From CAWKGC01 sp963849005 (GTDB lineage: Bacteria; Pseudomonadota; Gammaproteobacteria; Burkholderiales; Usitatibacteraceae), in the NCBI GenBank assembly GCA_963849005.1, contig CAWKGC010000023.1, forward strand, positions 682,001 through 746,000: DNA of 64,000 nt, written 5' to 3'. Of this stretch, positions 18,279-27,175 are shown one piece after another (position 1 is the first letter of the stretch; each line of letters begins with the position of its first letter). The position numbers and the translations under genes are program-made. A model generated the notes under the pieces. The model saw nothing but the letters and a program-made list of their open reading frames with translations, made no database searches and was not told the DNA's origin.

Positions 18279-20046
18279 TCAGTACACCCTCGCCTTGGGT
18301 TCGAAGGACTCGATGGTGAGCGGCTTCAGGTTCACCGCCTTGTAGTCGAGGCGGTCGCCCTCCTTGTACCAGAGCGAATGCTTGAGCCAGTTCTTGTCGT
18401 CGCGGGAATGGAAGTCGGCGCGGTCGTGCGCGCCGCGGGTCTCGTGGCGCCCGTCGGCCGACACCAGCGCGGCACGCGCGGTCTCGGCGAGGTTGTCGAG
18501 TTCGAGCGCCTCGATGCGCGCGGTGTTGAAGACGCGGCTCTTGTCCTTGATCATCGTGCGGGTGGCACGCTCCGACACCGCGCGGATCTTCTTCACGCCT
18601 TCGGTGAGCAGGTCAGGGAAGCGGAACACGCCGCAGTGCGCCTGCATGGTGCGCTGGATCTCGGCGCGCACTTCGGTGACGTCCTCGCCGTCTTTCTGCG
18701 TCTCGAGGCGATTCAGGCGCGCCATCGAATAATCGCCCGCGTCCTTCGGCAACGGAGGCAGCGCCGCGGCCTGCGCCTTGATGAAGGAGACCATGCTCAT
18801 GCCGGAACTCTTGCCCATCACCAGCAGGTCGGTGAGCGAATTGGTGCCGAGCCGGTTGGCGCCGTGGATGGAAGCGCAGCCGCATTCGCCGGCGGCATAG
18901 AACCCCTGCACCGGGGCCGACGGATTGCCGCCCTTGGGCACGACCACCTCGCCCGAGTAATTGGTGGGGATGCCGCCCATCTGGTAGTGGCAGGTGGGCA
19001 CCACCGGGATCGGGTCCTTGACGGGGTCGACGTTGGCGAACTTCTTCGCGATCTCGCGGATGCCCGGCAGGCGCTTCTCGATCGTCTCGAGCCCGAGGTG
19101 ATCGAGCTTCAGCATCAGGTAATCGCCGTGCTCGCCGCAGCCGCGGCCGTCCTTGATCTCGGTGGCCATGGCGCGCGACACCACGTCGCGGCTGGCAAGG
19201 TCTTTCATCGTCGGCGCGTAACGCTCCATGAAGCGTTCGCCGTTCTTGTTCAGCAGGTAGCCGCCCTCGCCGCGCACGCCTTCGGTGATGAGCACGCCCG
19301 CGCCCGCCACCCCGGTCGGGTGGAACTGCCAGAACTCCATGTCTTCCAGCGGGATGCCGGCGCGCGCCGCCATGCCCAGCCCGTCGCCCGGTGTTGATAT
19401 AGGCGTTGGTCGAGGCCGAGTAGATGCGCCCCGCCCCGCCCGTGGCGAAGAGCGTCGCCTTGCCCTGGAAGATCACCGTGTCGCCGGTCTCCATTTCCAG
19501 CGCGGTCACGCCGAGCACGTTGCCTTCGGCGTCGCGGATGAGGTCGAGCGCCATCCACTCGACGAAGAACTGCGTCCTCGCGAGCACGTTGCGCTGGTAG
19601 AGCGTGTGCAGCATCGCGTGCCCCGTGCGGTCCGCCGCGCAGCAGGAGCGCTGCACCGGCTTCTCGCCGAAGTTCTGCGAATGCCCGCCGAAGGGCCGCT
19701 GGTAGATCGTGCCGTCGTCGTTGCGGTCGAACGGCATGCCGAAATGCTCGAGCTCGATCACCACTTCCGGCGCCATGCGGCACATGAACTCGATCGCGTC
19801 CTGGTCGCCGAGGTAGTCGGAGCCCTTGATCGTGTCGTACATGTGCCACAGCCAGCTGTCCTCGCCCATGTTGCCCAGCGACGCCCCGACCCCGCCCTGC
19901 GCCGCCACCGTGTGCGAGCGCGTCGGGAACACCTTGGAGAGCACCGCGACCTTCATGCCCGCGTTGGACAGTTCCAGCGCCGCGCGCAGCCCCGAGCCGC
20001 CTGCGCCGACGATCACCGCATCGAACTTCCTTACCGAAAGCGCCAT
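18279..20046 (-). CDS. sdhA: Succinate dehydrogenase flavoprotein subunit, one frameshift
   Basis: SdhA oxidises succinate to fumarate in the cytoplasmic arm of complex II. The FAD-binding motif is GAGGSGLRAAL; the His that carries covalent FAD lies in PTRSHTVAAQGG. The active-site region GCASIHGANRLGTNSL is intact, and the C-terminus KPRVY-like end (KARVY) matches the family. A +1 insertion near 19389 (accggcgac read as accgggcgac) splits the open frame; repair restores NTGDGLGMAARAG and a normal length of about 588. The start ATG overlaps nothing and sits 2 bp after the sdhD stop. Confidence 0.96.
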
Positions 20047-20048
20047 GG

Positions 20049-20414
20049 CTACCTGCCCCAGAGAATAGCGACCGACCAGATGGCGTAGAACACCAGCGCC
20101 ACGCCGACCAGCGTTTGCAGGCCGAGGCGCAGCGCCGCGGACTTGATGTAGTCCATGATGATGTCCCTGACTCCGACCCATGCATGGTAGAAAAGTGCCA
20201 GCAGGAAGAGCATCGTCGCTACGCGCAGCAAGCTGCCGCCCAAAAGCGCGCGCAAATCTTCGTGGCTCGCGGGCGCATTCACGAGCAGGCAGACGGCAAC
20301 CGCCACAGTGAAGACCGCCATCACCACTGCGGTGAGGCGCTGCAGCAGCCAGTCGAGGAGCCCGTAGTGGGCGCCGACCGGGTTCTTGCGGTAGCCGCTC
20401 ACCAGAGCCTCCAT
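20049..20414 (-). CDS. sdhD: Succinate dehydrogenase membrane anchor subunit D
   Basis: The 121-residue protein has three transmembrane helices (LLQRLTAVVMAVFTVAVAVCL, VATMLFLLALFYHAWVGV, LGLQTLVGVALVFYAIWSV). The motif FYHAWVGVRDIIMDYIK contains the His and Asp typical of the haem/quinone region in SdhD. Together with SdhC it anchors complex II and binds ubiquinone and haem b. It overlaps the end of sdhC by 16 bp, so the two are translationally coupled. Confidence 0.93.
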   Translation of the reverse strand: MEALVSGYRKNPVGAHYGLLDWLLQRLTAVVMAVFTVAVAVCLLVNAPASHEDLRALLGGSLLRVATMLFLLALFYHAWVGVRDIIMDYIKSAALRLGLQTLVGVALVFYAIWSVAILWGR

Positions 20415-20803
20415 GCCACGAGCGCCGTGGCGATGATCCCCAGCGCGAACACCAGCCTTGCCGAGGCGTTGGCTGCCGGTTTGCCGATGCCGATGTGCAC
20501 GTCGAGCGCGAGGTAGCGCAGCCCGGCGAAGAAATGGTGCGCGAAGAGCCAGACTGCACCCAGGAGCAGGACCTTCATGCCGGTCAAGGCGAAGACGGAT
20601 TTCCAGTACAGGTAGCCGGCCGGCGAGCCGAGGCAGTCCTGGAGGATGTACAGGCCGAGGGGAATGAGGGGGAAAAAAAGGATGACGCCGGAGATGCGGT
20701 GGAAGATCGACAGCAGCCCGGGCAGGGGCAGGTGCGCGAGGTTGAGGTCGTAATACTTGGGCCTCGCGTACTGCGCGGGTCGGGTCTTCTGCGCGGTGGT
20801 CAT
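20399..20803 (-). CDS. sdhC: Succinate dehydrogenase cytochrome b556 subunit C
   Basis: The 134-residue protein has the SdhC signature RPKYYDLNLAHLPLPG followed by SIFHRISGVILF, with the quinone-site Ser and Arg. The haem-ligand His region is LFAHHFFAGLRYLALD. Three transmembrane helices are visible. I chose the ATG at 20803 (MTTAQKTRPAQ) because an AGGAA Shine-Dalgarno lies just upstream and homologues begin here. An in-frame ATG 20 codons earlier lacks support. It is the first gene of the TCA supra-operon; a large inverted repeat lies about 50 bp upstream. Confidence 0.93.
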   Translation of the reverse strand: MTTAQKTRPAQYARPKYYDLNLAHLPLPGLLSIFHRISGVILFFPLIPLGLYILQDCLGSPAGYLYWKSVFALTGMKVLLLGAVWLFAHHFFAGLRYLALDVHIGIGKPAANASARLVFALGIIATALVAWRLW

Positions 20804-20851
20804 TGCCGGTTCCTGATATTGCTCAAGAACGGGAATCTTGCACCAGAAGGG

Positions 20852-20890
20852 GGGGATTTGCACGAAAATAGAACGATCGTGCGAATCCCC
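20852..20890. promoter_or_regulatory. 14-bp inverted repeat upstream of sdhC
   Basis: The arms at 20852-20865 and 20877-20890 (ggggatttgcacga and tcgtgcgaatcccc) pair with one mismatch across an 11-nt loop. The site lies between the gntR stop (20900) and the sdhC start (20803). There is no T-run on the transcribed strand, so it could be an operator or leader hairpin for the sdh operon as readily as a terminator for gntR. Confidence 0.5.
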
Positions 20891-20899
20891 TGGTGAACT

Positions 20900-21634
20900 T
20901 CAGCTCAACTCGTTTGTATAGGAATAGCCATCGGTGCGGCAAAGGCCGCGCCGCCACTCCACCGGACGGTCGCCGTAGGTGAATGCGATGCGGTCCACGC
21001 AAAGCAGCGGCGTCCCCTTGGCGACATCGAGGTGCGCGGCGGTGCCAGCGTCCGCGGCCACCGCGCGCAGGCGCTCCTCTGCCCGGATCATGCGCAGGCC
21101 GTAGACGGATTCGTAGAAGGAATACATCGAGCCGCGGAATTCCTCCAGCTTTGCAACAGTGAGCCCCGGAAAGGCGGCAGCGGAAAGGACGATCTCGTCG
21201 AGGATCAGGGCCTTGCCGGCGAAAAAGAGCACCCGCCGGATGACGTGCACGGGCGCGCCGGTCTTCAGCTGCAGCGCGCGCGCGACCTCCGCGCTGGCCC
21301 GCCCCTTCTTCAGTTCGAGCAGCTTGTTCTGCGGGTGCAGCTTCTCGCCGGAATCGGGCAGCACGCGCAGGAAGCGGTACTGGTATTGCGGCTCGGCGTG
21401 CGAGGCGACGAAGGTCCCCTTGCCCTGGCGGCGCACCAGGATGTGCTCGGAGGCAAGCGCGTCGATGGCCTTCCTCACCGTGCCCTGGCTCACGCGGAAG
21501 CGCTGCGCGAGTTCCATTTCCGAAGGGATCGCCTCGCCCGGCTTCCACTCGCCGGCGATCAGGCTTTGCGTGAGCAGGATCTTGATCTGCTCGTAGAGCG
21601 GGCGGAACGCCGGCGCGGCAAAGGGCTTGATCAT
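20900..21634 (-). CDS. GntR-family transcriptional regulator, HutC subfamily
   Basis: The 244-residue protein has an N-terminal winged helix-turn-helix (residues about 10-75; PLYEQIKILLTQSLIAGEWK, then SEMELAQRFRVSQGTVRKAI and RRQGKGTFV). A C-terminal UTRA effector domain of HutC-type regulators follows. It lies between the sdh operon (downstream, same strand) and a divergent lyase/methylcitrate operon, with a palindromic operator in the divergent intergenic region. It probably represses itself and the citE-like operon, and may also control sdhC. The effector is unknown; an acyl-CoA or TCA intermediate would fit the context. Confidence 0.88.
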   Translation of the reverse strand: MIKPFAAPAFRPLYEQIKILLTQSLIAGEWKPGEAIPSEMELAQRFRVSQGTVRKAIDALASEHILVRRQGKGTFVASHAEPQYQYRFLRVLPDSGEKLHPQNKLLELKKGRASAEVARALQLKTGAPVHVIRRVLFFAGKALILDEIVLSAAAFPGLTVAKLEEFRGSMYSFYESVYGLRMIRAEERLRAVAADAGTAAHLDVAKGTPLLCVDRIAFTYGDRPVEWRRGLCRTDGYSYTNELS

Positions 21635-21684
21635 GGGCGAGGGAATGTTAGCACGCAGGCCGCGGCGGGCGCCTCGAAATCATG

Positions 21685-21696
21685 TCTTATATAAGA
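21685..21696. promoter_or_regulatory. Palindromic operator candidate TCTTATATAAGA
   Basis: This perfect 12-bp palindrome, extended as TGTCTTATATAAGATACA, lies about 50 bp upstream of the gntR start and just upstream of the -35 element of the opposing promoter. GntR-type operators are short palindromes with GT/AC outer bases and an AT-rich core, which this matches. It is the most AT-rich spot in the neighbourhood. I found no second identical copy in the window. Confidence 0.7.
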
Positions 21697-21708
21697 TACA
21701 AGAATAAA

Positions 21709-21738
21709 TTGACACCGGCGGAATCGGGGGCGTAGGAT
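21709..21738 (+). promoter_or_regulatory. Sigma-70-type promoter for the citE-like/methylcitrate operon
   Basis: A consensus -35 TTGACA at 21709-21714 is followed, 18 bp later, by TAGGAT at 21733-21738. The expected transcript starts near 21745 and would have a leader of about 70 nt before the ATG at 21814. The palindromic operator sits 12 bp upstream of the -35 box. Confidence 0.65.
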
Positions 21739-21813
21739 GTTGCACAGCAGCACGACTCGCCTTGCGCGGCCCTTCCCATTTTTTCCCAAGCTGAATCAGG
21801 GGTTTAGAAGAAG

Positions 21814-22692
21814 ATGACGCAGTTCTACCGCCCACGCCGCTCGATGCTCTACGTCCCCGGTTGCAGCATGCGTTACCTGAACAAGGCGCGCACGCTCAAG
21901 GTCGATTCCGTGATCCTCGACCTGGGCGACCCGATCCTCGTCGATGCCAAGCTCGAGTCGCGCAAGAACGTGGTGGAAAGCGTGCTGGCCGGCGGCTACG
22001 GCCGCCGCGAAGTCGTGGTGCGCGTGAACGACCTCGACTCGCCCTGGGGCCACGATGACGTCAAGGCAGTTGCCACGGTCGGCGCCGACGCGGTGCTCTT
22101 CCCCAACGTCGAATCGAAGGCCGACGTGCTGGAGGCGCTTGCCGTGCTCGATGCCGCGGGCGGCACGCACCTGCCGATCATGGTGATGATCGAAAGCCCG
22201 GTCGCGGTGCTGCGCGCCGAGGAGATCGCGTCCGCCTCGGACCGCATCGCCTGCATCGTGATGGCGACCTCCGACCTGATCAACCAGTTGCACGCGCGGC
22301 GCACGCCGGACCGCGTGGCGCTCCACTACAGCCTGTCGCGCGTGCTGCTCGCGGCGCGCGCCTTCGACCGCTCGGTGGTCGACGGCATTTCCACCGACCT
22401 GAAGGACATGCAGTCATTCGAATACGCCTGCCGCCTCGCGCGCGACCTCGGGTTCGACGGCAAGTCGCTGGTGCACCCGTTCCAGCTGCCCTACTGCAAC
22501 GACGCCTTCACGCCCAAGCCGCACGACCTCGTGCAGGCGATGGAAGTGATCGAGGCGCTCGACAAGGCGCACAAGGATGGCCGCGGCACGGTGGTCGTGA
22601 ACGGGCGTCTCGTCGAAAAGCACCACTTGCAGGCCGCCAAGCGCCTGCTCGCGCTGGACGACATGATCAAGAAGCTCGAGGCCGGCCAGTGA
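21814..22692 (+). CDS. HpcH/HpaI aldolase / CitE-like CoA-ester lyase
   Basis: The 292-residue protein belongs to the citrate-lyase-beta (CitE-like) family of Mg-dependent enzymes that make or break C-C bonds of malyl-CoA-type esters. Visible motifs are RSMLYVPGCSMRYLNKA, the Mg-ligand region MVMIESPVAVLRAEEIA, and TSDLINQLHARRTPDR. The C-terminal part carries GFDGKSLVHPFQLPYCNDAF, typical of the family. One oddity is DLGDPI at about 37-42, where most relatives have DLEDxV. The next gene encodes a MaoC-type hydratase, so a malyl-CoA or beta-methylmalyl-CoA lyase role is likely, but a citramalyl-CoA substrate is also possible. It starts at ATG after GAAGAAG, and its stop overlaps the next start (GTGA). 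Confidence 0.8.
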   Translation: MTQFYRPRRSMLYVPGCSMRYLNKARTLKVDSVILDLGDPILVDAKLESRKNVVESVLAGGYGRREVVVRVNDLDSPWGHDDVKAVATVGADAVLFPNVESKADVLEALAVLDAAGGTHLPIMVMIESPVAVLRAEEIASASDRIACIVMATSDLINQLHARRTPDRVALHYSLSRVLLAARAFDRSVVDGISTDLKDMQSFEYACRLARDLGFDGKSLVHPFQLPYCNDAFTPKPHDLVQAMEVIEALDKAHKDGRGTVVVNGRLVEKHHLQAAKRLLALDDMIKKLEAGQ

Positions 22693-23768
22693 ACGACAGG
22701 CCCGTCGCGACGGGCACGCGCCCCGCCGACGGGTGGTTCTTCGAGGATTTTGCCGTCGGGCAGCGGCTACGCCCATGCCACGCCGCGCACCATCACCGCA
22801 GGCGACTGCGCGCTTTACATCGCGCTGACCGGCGCGCGCCAGCCGGTGCACTGCGCGGAGCCGGTCGCCCGCGCGCTCGGCCACCCTTCGTGCCCGGTGG
22901 ACGACCTGCTGGTCTTCCACATCGCCTTCGGCAAGACGGTGCACGACATCTCGTACAACGCGATCGCCAACCTCGGCTATGCGGGCCTGCGCTTCCTCGA
23001 GCCGGTCTATGCCGGCGACACGCTCACCGCGCAGACCGAGGTCATCGGCGTGAAGGAAAACTCCAACGGCAAGAGCGGCGTGGTCTACGTCGGCTCGCGC
23101 GCGTATGAACCAGCACGGCCGCGAAGTCCTCAGCTGGGCGCGCTGGGTGATGGTCGCCAAGCGCAACCCCGCCGCGCCCGCGCAGCCCGCGCATGTCCCG
23201 GCGCTTCCGGCTTTCGTTCCCGCGGCGGACCTGAAAATTCCCGCCGACGATCGACGCGCGCAAGCTCTCGACGGTGGCCACAGGCGGCACGCGGCTCTGG
23301 GACGACTACGCGCCGGGCGAATCGCTCGACCATCCCGGCGGCGCGACGCTCGAAGAAGCCGAGCACATGCTCGCCACGCGCCTCTACCAGAACACCGCGC
23401 GCATCCATTTCGACGCCTTCGCCGCGAAGTCCAACCAGTTCGGCAAGCGCCTGATCTACGGCGGCCACATCATCAGCCTGGCGCGCGCGCTCTCGCACGA
23501 CGGCCTCGAGAACGCCTTCGCGATCGCCGCGATCAACGGCGGCGCGCACACCAACCCGAGCTTCGCCGGCGACACGATCTACGCGCGCAGCATCGTGCTC
23601 GAGCGCTGGGAAGTGCCCGGGCGCGCCGGACGTGGGTGCGCTGCGCTTGCGGCTCCTCGGCGTGAAGAACATCGCGCTTGCCGACGCTGCAAACGCCGGC
23701 CGCAGGGCGCGAAGCATCCCGACGTCGTGCTCGACCTCGATTACACGGTGCTCCTGCCCCGCCGCTGA
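22689..23768 (+). CDS. Double-hotdog MaoC-family hydratase, mesaconyl-CoA hydratase-like, with several frameshifts
   Basis: After frame repair the product is about 358 residues and contains two hotdog halves, as in mesaconyl-CoA hydratase (beta-methylmalyl-CoA dehydratase, Mch). The N-terminal half contains DDLLVFHIAFGKTVHDISYN and AIANLGYAGLRFLEPVYAGD. The C-terminal half contains ARIHFDAFAAKSNQFGKRLI and YGGHIISLARALSHDG. Frame shifts are inferred near 22766, 23107, 23241, 23620 (all +1) and 23703 (-1); each restores clear homology. The family reaction is reversible hydration of mesaconyl-CoA to beta-methylmalyl-CoA. It starts with GTG overlapping the upstream lyase stop, so the two are coupled. 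Substrate assignment is by resemblance and context. Confidence 0.75.
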
Positions 23769-23801
23769 CGGACCAAGATACCGCTCCCCCGAAGGAATTC
23801 C

Positions 23802-24793
23802 ATGGCCGCCCCGACCCATCCCGACAAGGCGCTTTTCTCCGGCGAAAAGCCGTTCCCGATCCTCGCCGCCTGCGAGCACTTCGCCGGCAGCGAGAAGCTG
23901 ATCACCAAGGCGCTCGAGCTGCAGGCCAAGCTCGGGCCCGATCTTCGACATCACCTGCGACTGCGAGGACGGCGCCGAGACCGGCAAGGAGAAGGCGCAC
24001 GCGGAAATGATCGTGCGGGTGCTGAACTCGCCGTTGAACGTCCACAAGATGGCGGGCGCGCGCATCCACGACTACACGCATCCGCACTGGAAGAAGGACA
24101 TCGACATCCTGGTCGGCGGCGCGGGCGCGGTGCTCGCCTACATCACCATCCCGAAATCGACCACGGCCGGCGCAGGTCGAGGAGATGATCGACTACGTCC
24201 GCGCGGCGACGAAGAAGGCCGGGTCGAAGCGCGAGATCCCGATCCACGTGCTGGTCGAGACCCACGGCGCGCTGCACGATGCGTACAAGATCGCGGGCCT
24301 GCCGAACGTGCAGTTGCTCGACTTCGGCCTGATGGATTTCGTGAGCGGCCACCATGGCGCGGTGCCTGCGTCCGCCATGCGCTCGCCCGGCCAGTTCGAG
24401 CACAAGCTGATCGCGCGCGCCAAGGCCGAAGTGGTCGCAGCGTCGCTCGCCAACGGCGTGGTGCCGGCGCACAACGTCTGCCTGGACCTCAAGAACCCGT
24501 ACAACGTGTTCCGCGACGCGTGGCGCGCGCGCAACGAGTTCGGCTTCCTGCGCATGTGGAGCATCCACCCGCCGCAGATCCAGCCGATCGTCGATGCGAT
24601 GAAGCCCGACAACACCGAAGTGCACGACGCGGCCGCCATCCTGCTTGCGGCGCAGAAGGTGAACTGGGGCCCGATCCAGTACGAAGGCGAATTGCACGAC
24701 CGCGCGACCTACCGCTATTTCTGGGAGCTTCTGAAGAAGGCGCGCGTCACCGGCGTCGCGATCCCCGACGCAGCCGCCAAGGCATTCTTCTGA
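23802..24793 (+). CDS. L-malyl-CoA / beta-methylmalyl-CoA lyase-like protein, two frameshifts
   Basis: A second HpcH/HpaI aldolase-family protein, about 330 residues after repair of +1 insertions near 23939 and 24171. It contains IFDITCDCEDGAETGKEKAH (with the family's CEDG intact, unlike the first CitE-like gene), the Mg-binding Glu region PIHVLVETHGALHDAYKIAG, and RMWSIHPPQIQPI near the end. Its length and these motifs fit the Mcl group, which cleaves malyl-CoA to acetyl-CoA plus glyoxylate and condenses propionyl-CoA with glyoxylate. The start follows an AAGGAA ribosome site. It sits 33 bp after the hydratase gene and upstream of prpB. Confidence 0.78.
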
Positions 24794-24795
24794 AT

Positions 24796-24873
24796 GAAAA
24801 CGGGTCAGAGTACATTTTCGGCGAAATGTACTCTGACCCCGTTATTGGGAAAATGTACTCTGACCCGGTTTTC
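24796..24873. repeat. REP-like palindrome cluster, GGGTCAGAGTACATTT family
   Basis: Three half-units lie between the Mcl-like gene and prpB: a forward half at 24801-24819 (GGGTCAGAGTACATTTTC) and two inverted halves at 24823-24840 and 24849-24867. The first and third pair almost perfectly over about 24 nt including flanking GAAAAC/GTTTTC. This is a widespread repeat type in betaproteobacterial intergenic regions; a variant (GGGGTCAGGTTACATTT) occurs at 35878-36012. The element ends 15 bp before the prpB start and so could affect its leader. Confidence 0.85.
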
Positions 24874-24887
24874 TTGAAAGCGAAGCG

Positions 24888-25775
24888 ATGACCACACTCT
24901 CCCCAGGCGCGAGATTCCGCGCCGCCATCAAGGAAGAAAAGCCGCTGCAGGTCCTGGGCGCGATCAACGCCTACCACGCGCACGCTCGCCAAGGCCGCCG
25001 GCTTCAAGGCGATCTACCTGTCCGGCGGCGGCGTGGCCGCGGGCTCGCTGGGCAGTTCCCGACCTGGGCATCTCCAACCTCGACGACGTGCTCACCGACA
25101 TCCGCCGCATCACCGACGTCTGCGACCTGCCGCTGCTGGTGGACGTCGACACCGGCTTCGGCGCGAGCGCCTTCAACGTCGCGCGCACCACGCGGTCGCT
25201 CATCAAGTTCGGCGCGGCGGCGATGCACATCGAGGACCAGGTCGGCGCCAAGCGCTGCGGCCACCGCCCGAACAAGGAACTGGTGAGCCAGGACGAGATG
25301 GTCGACCGCATCAAGGCCGCGGTGGATGCCAAGACCGACGCGGACTTCGTGATCATGGCGCGCACCGACGCACTCGCCGTCGAGGGGCTGCAGGCGGCCA
25401 TCGACCGCGCCTGCGCCTGCGTGGAAGCCGGCGCCGACATGATCTTCCCCGAAGCAATCACCGAACTGCTCGATGTACCGGAAGTTCGCCGACGCGGTGA
25501 AGGTGCCGATACTGGCCAACATCACGGAATTCGGCGCCACGCCGCTCTTCACCGTCGAGGAACTCGCCGGCGCCAACGTCGCGATCGCGCTCTATCCCCT
25601 CTCGGCGTTCCGCGCGATGAACCAGGCCGCGCTCAACGTCTACACGCACCTGCGCAACGACGGGACGCAGAAGAACGTGGTCGACACGATGCAGACCCGC
25701 AACGACCTCTACAAGTACCTTGGATACCACGCCTTCGAACAGAAGCTCGATGGTCTGTTCGCGAAAGGCAAGTAA
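24888..25775 (+). CDS. prpB: 2-Methylisocitrate lyase, three frameshifts
   Basis: PrpB cleaves 2-methylisocitrate to pyruvate and succinate, the last step of the methylcitrate cycle. Conserved segments include KAIYLSGGGVAAGSLG (substrate loop), LPLLVDVDTGFG, and the catalytic-loop motif KRCGHRPNKELV. Three +1 insertions (near 24981, 25053 and 25469) divide the frame; repair gives about 294 residues, the normal size. The final part contains NITEFGATPLFTVEEL and GYHAFEQKLDGLF. The 10-bp gap to prpC carries its AAGGAG ribosome site. Confidence 0.94.
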
Positions 25776-25785
25776 AGGAGCCACC

Positions 25786-26943
25786 ATGAGCGAAGCCGCT
25801 GTCGCCGTCACCCCCAAACCCAAGAAATCAGTCGCGCTTTCCGGCGTGACCGCCGGCAATACCGCGCTGTGCACGGTCGGGCTCACCGGCAACGACCTGC
25901 ACTACTGCGGCTACGACATCCTCGACATCGCCGAGAAGTGCGAGTTCGAGGAAGTCGCCCACCTGCTGGTGCACGGCAAGCTGCCCAACGCCTCCGAACT
26001 GGTCGCCTACAAGGCGAAGCTGAAGGCGCTGCGCGGCATTCCCGCGGGCGTGCAGGACATCCTCGAGTGCATCCCGGCCAACACCCACCCGATGGATGTG
26101 CTGCGCACCGGCTGCTCGGCGCTCGGCTCCGTGTTGCCCGAGGGCGAAGACCACAAGCTGGCACCGTCGCGCGACATCGCCGACCGCATGATGGCGTCCT
26201 TCGGCTCGATGCTGCTCTACTGGTACCACTTCTCGCACTCCGGCCGGCGCATCGAGGTCGAGACCGACGACGACTCGATCGGCGGCCACTTCCTGCACCT
26301 GCTGCACGGCAGGAAGCCGAGCGAGCTCTGGGTGCGCGCGATGCACACCTCGCTGATCCTCTATGCCGAGCACGAGTTCAATGCTTCGACATTCACGGCG
26401 CGCGTGGTCGCCGGAACCGGCTCCGACATGTACTCGGCGATCACGGCCGCCATCGGCGCGCTGAAGGGCCCGAAGCACGGCGGCGCCAACGAGTTCGCCT
26501 TCGACACCATCGGACGCTACGACGACGCCGACGCCGCCGAGGCGGACATCGTCAGGCGCGTGTCGGAAAAGCAGGTGATCATCGGCTTCGGCCACCCCGT
26601 CTACACGATCTCGGACCCGCGCAACAAGGTGATCAAGGAAGTCGCGCGGAGGCTCTCGAAGGACGCGAACAACATGAAGCTCTTCGACATCTCGGCGCGC
26701 ATAGAAGAGGTCATGTGGCGCGAGAAGAAGATGTTCCCGAACCTCGACTGGTTCAGCGCCACCAGCTACCACATGATGGGCGTGCCGACCGCGATGTTCA
26801 CGCCGCTGTTCGTGATCTCGCGCACCTCCGGCTGGAGCGCGCACGTGATCGAGCAGAGGATCGACGGCAAGATCATCCGGCCATCTGCCAACTACACCGG
26901 GCCCGACGACCTCAAGTTCGTGCCGATCGCGGAGCGCAAGTAA
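25786..26943 (+). CDS. prpC: 2-Methylcitrate synthase
   Basis: The 385-residue enzyme condenses propionyl-CoA with oxaloacetate to 2-methylcitrate. Diagnostic segments are SVALSGVTAGNTALCTVG near the start, LYAEHEFNASTFTARV with the catalytic His, GALKGPKHGGANEFAFDTI, and IIGFGHPVYTISDPRN, which separates PrpC from GltA (GHRVYK). Length is typical for PrpC and shorter than the GltA in this window. I chose the ATG at 25786 because of a strong AAGGAG 5 bp upstream; the longer frame reads back into prpB. The stop TAA overlaps the ATG of the next small gene (TAATG). Confidence 0.97.
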   Translation: MSEAAVAVTPKPKKSVALSGVTAGNTALCTVGLTGNDLHYCGYDILDIAEKCEFEEVAHLLVHGKLPNASELVAYKAKLKALRGIPAGVQDILECIPANTHPMDVLRTGCSALGSVLPEGEDHKLAPSRDIADRMMASFGSMLLYWYHFSHSGRRIEVETDDDSIGGHFLHLLHGRKPSELWVRAMHTSLILYAEHEFNASTFTARVVAGTGSDMYSAITAAIGALKGPKHGGANEFAFDTIGRYDDADAAEADIVRRVSEKQVIIGFGHPVYTISDPRNKVIKEVARRLSKDANNMKLFDISARIEEVMWREKKMFPNLDWFSATSYHMMGVPTAMFTPLFVISRTSGWSAHVIEQRIDGKIIRPSANYTGPDDLKFVPIAERK

Positions 26944-27170
26944 TGGGCTCCGCGCACCCGCCGGTATCGCTCGCCGAATGCGTGGCGCTGCTGGAGGCCC
27001 GGCGCGTCGCGCTCTGCGAGGAGATCAACGACTACGCGCGCCCCGTCGCCGCGTGCGACGTGGACTTCAACGCGATGATCGCCGAGCGCTCGGAGATCAC
27101 CGGCGCGATTTCGCGGCTTGCGCCTATCCTCCGTGCCGAATCGCGTGTCGTGCATCCGAGGGACGCATGA
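26943..27170 (+). CDS. Small unknown protein between prpC and prpD
   Basis: The 75-residue product starts at an ATG overlapping the prpC stop (TAATG), which implies translational coupling. The sequence runs MGSAHPPVSLAECVALLEAR, then a stretch beginning RVALCEEINDYARPVAACDV, and ends in VVHPRDA. It appears soluble and mostly helical, with two Cys and no signal peptide. I do not recognise the family. A palindromic repeat follows at once (27176). It could be a small accessory factor for methylcitrate enzymes. Confidence 0.6.
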   Translation: MGSAHPPVSLAECVALLEARRVALCEEINDYARPVAACDVDFNAMIAERSEITGAISRLAPILRAESRVVHPRDA

Positions 27171-27175
27171 TGATT

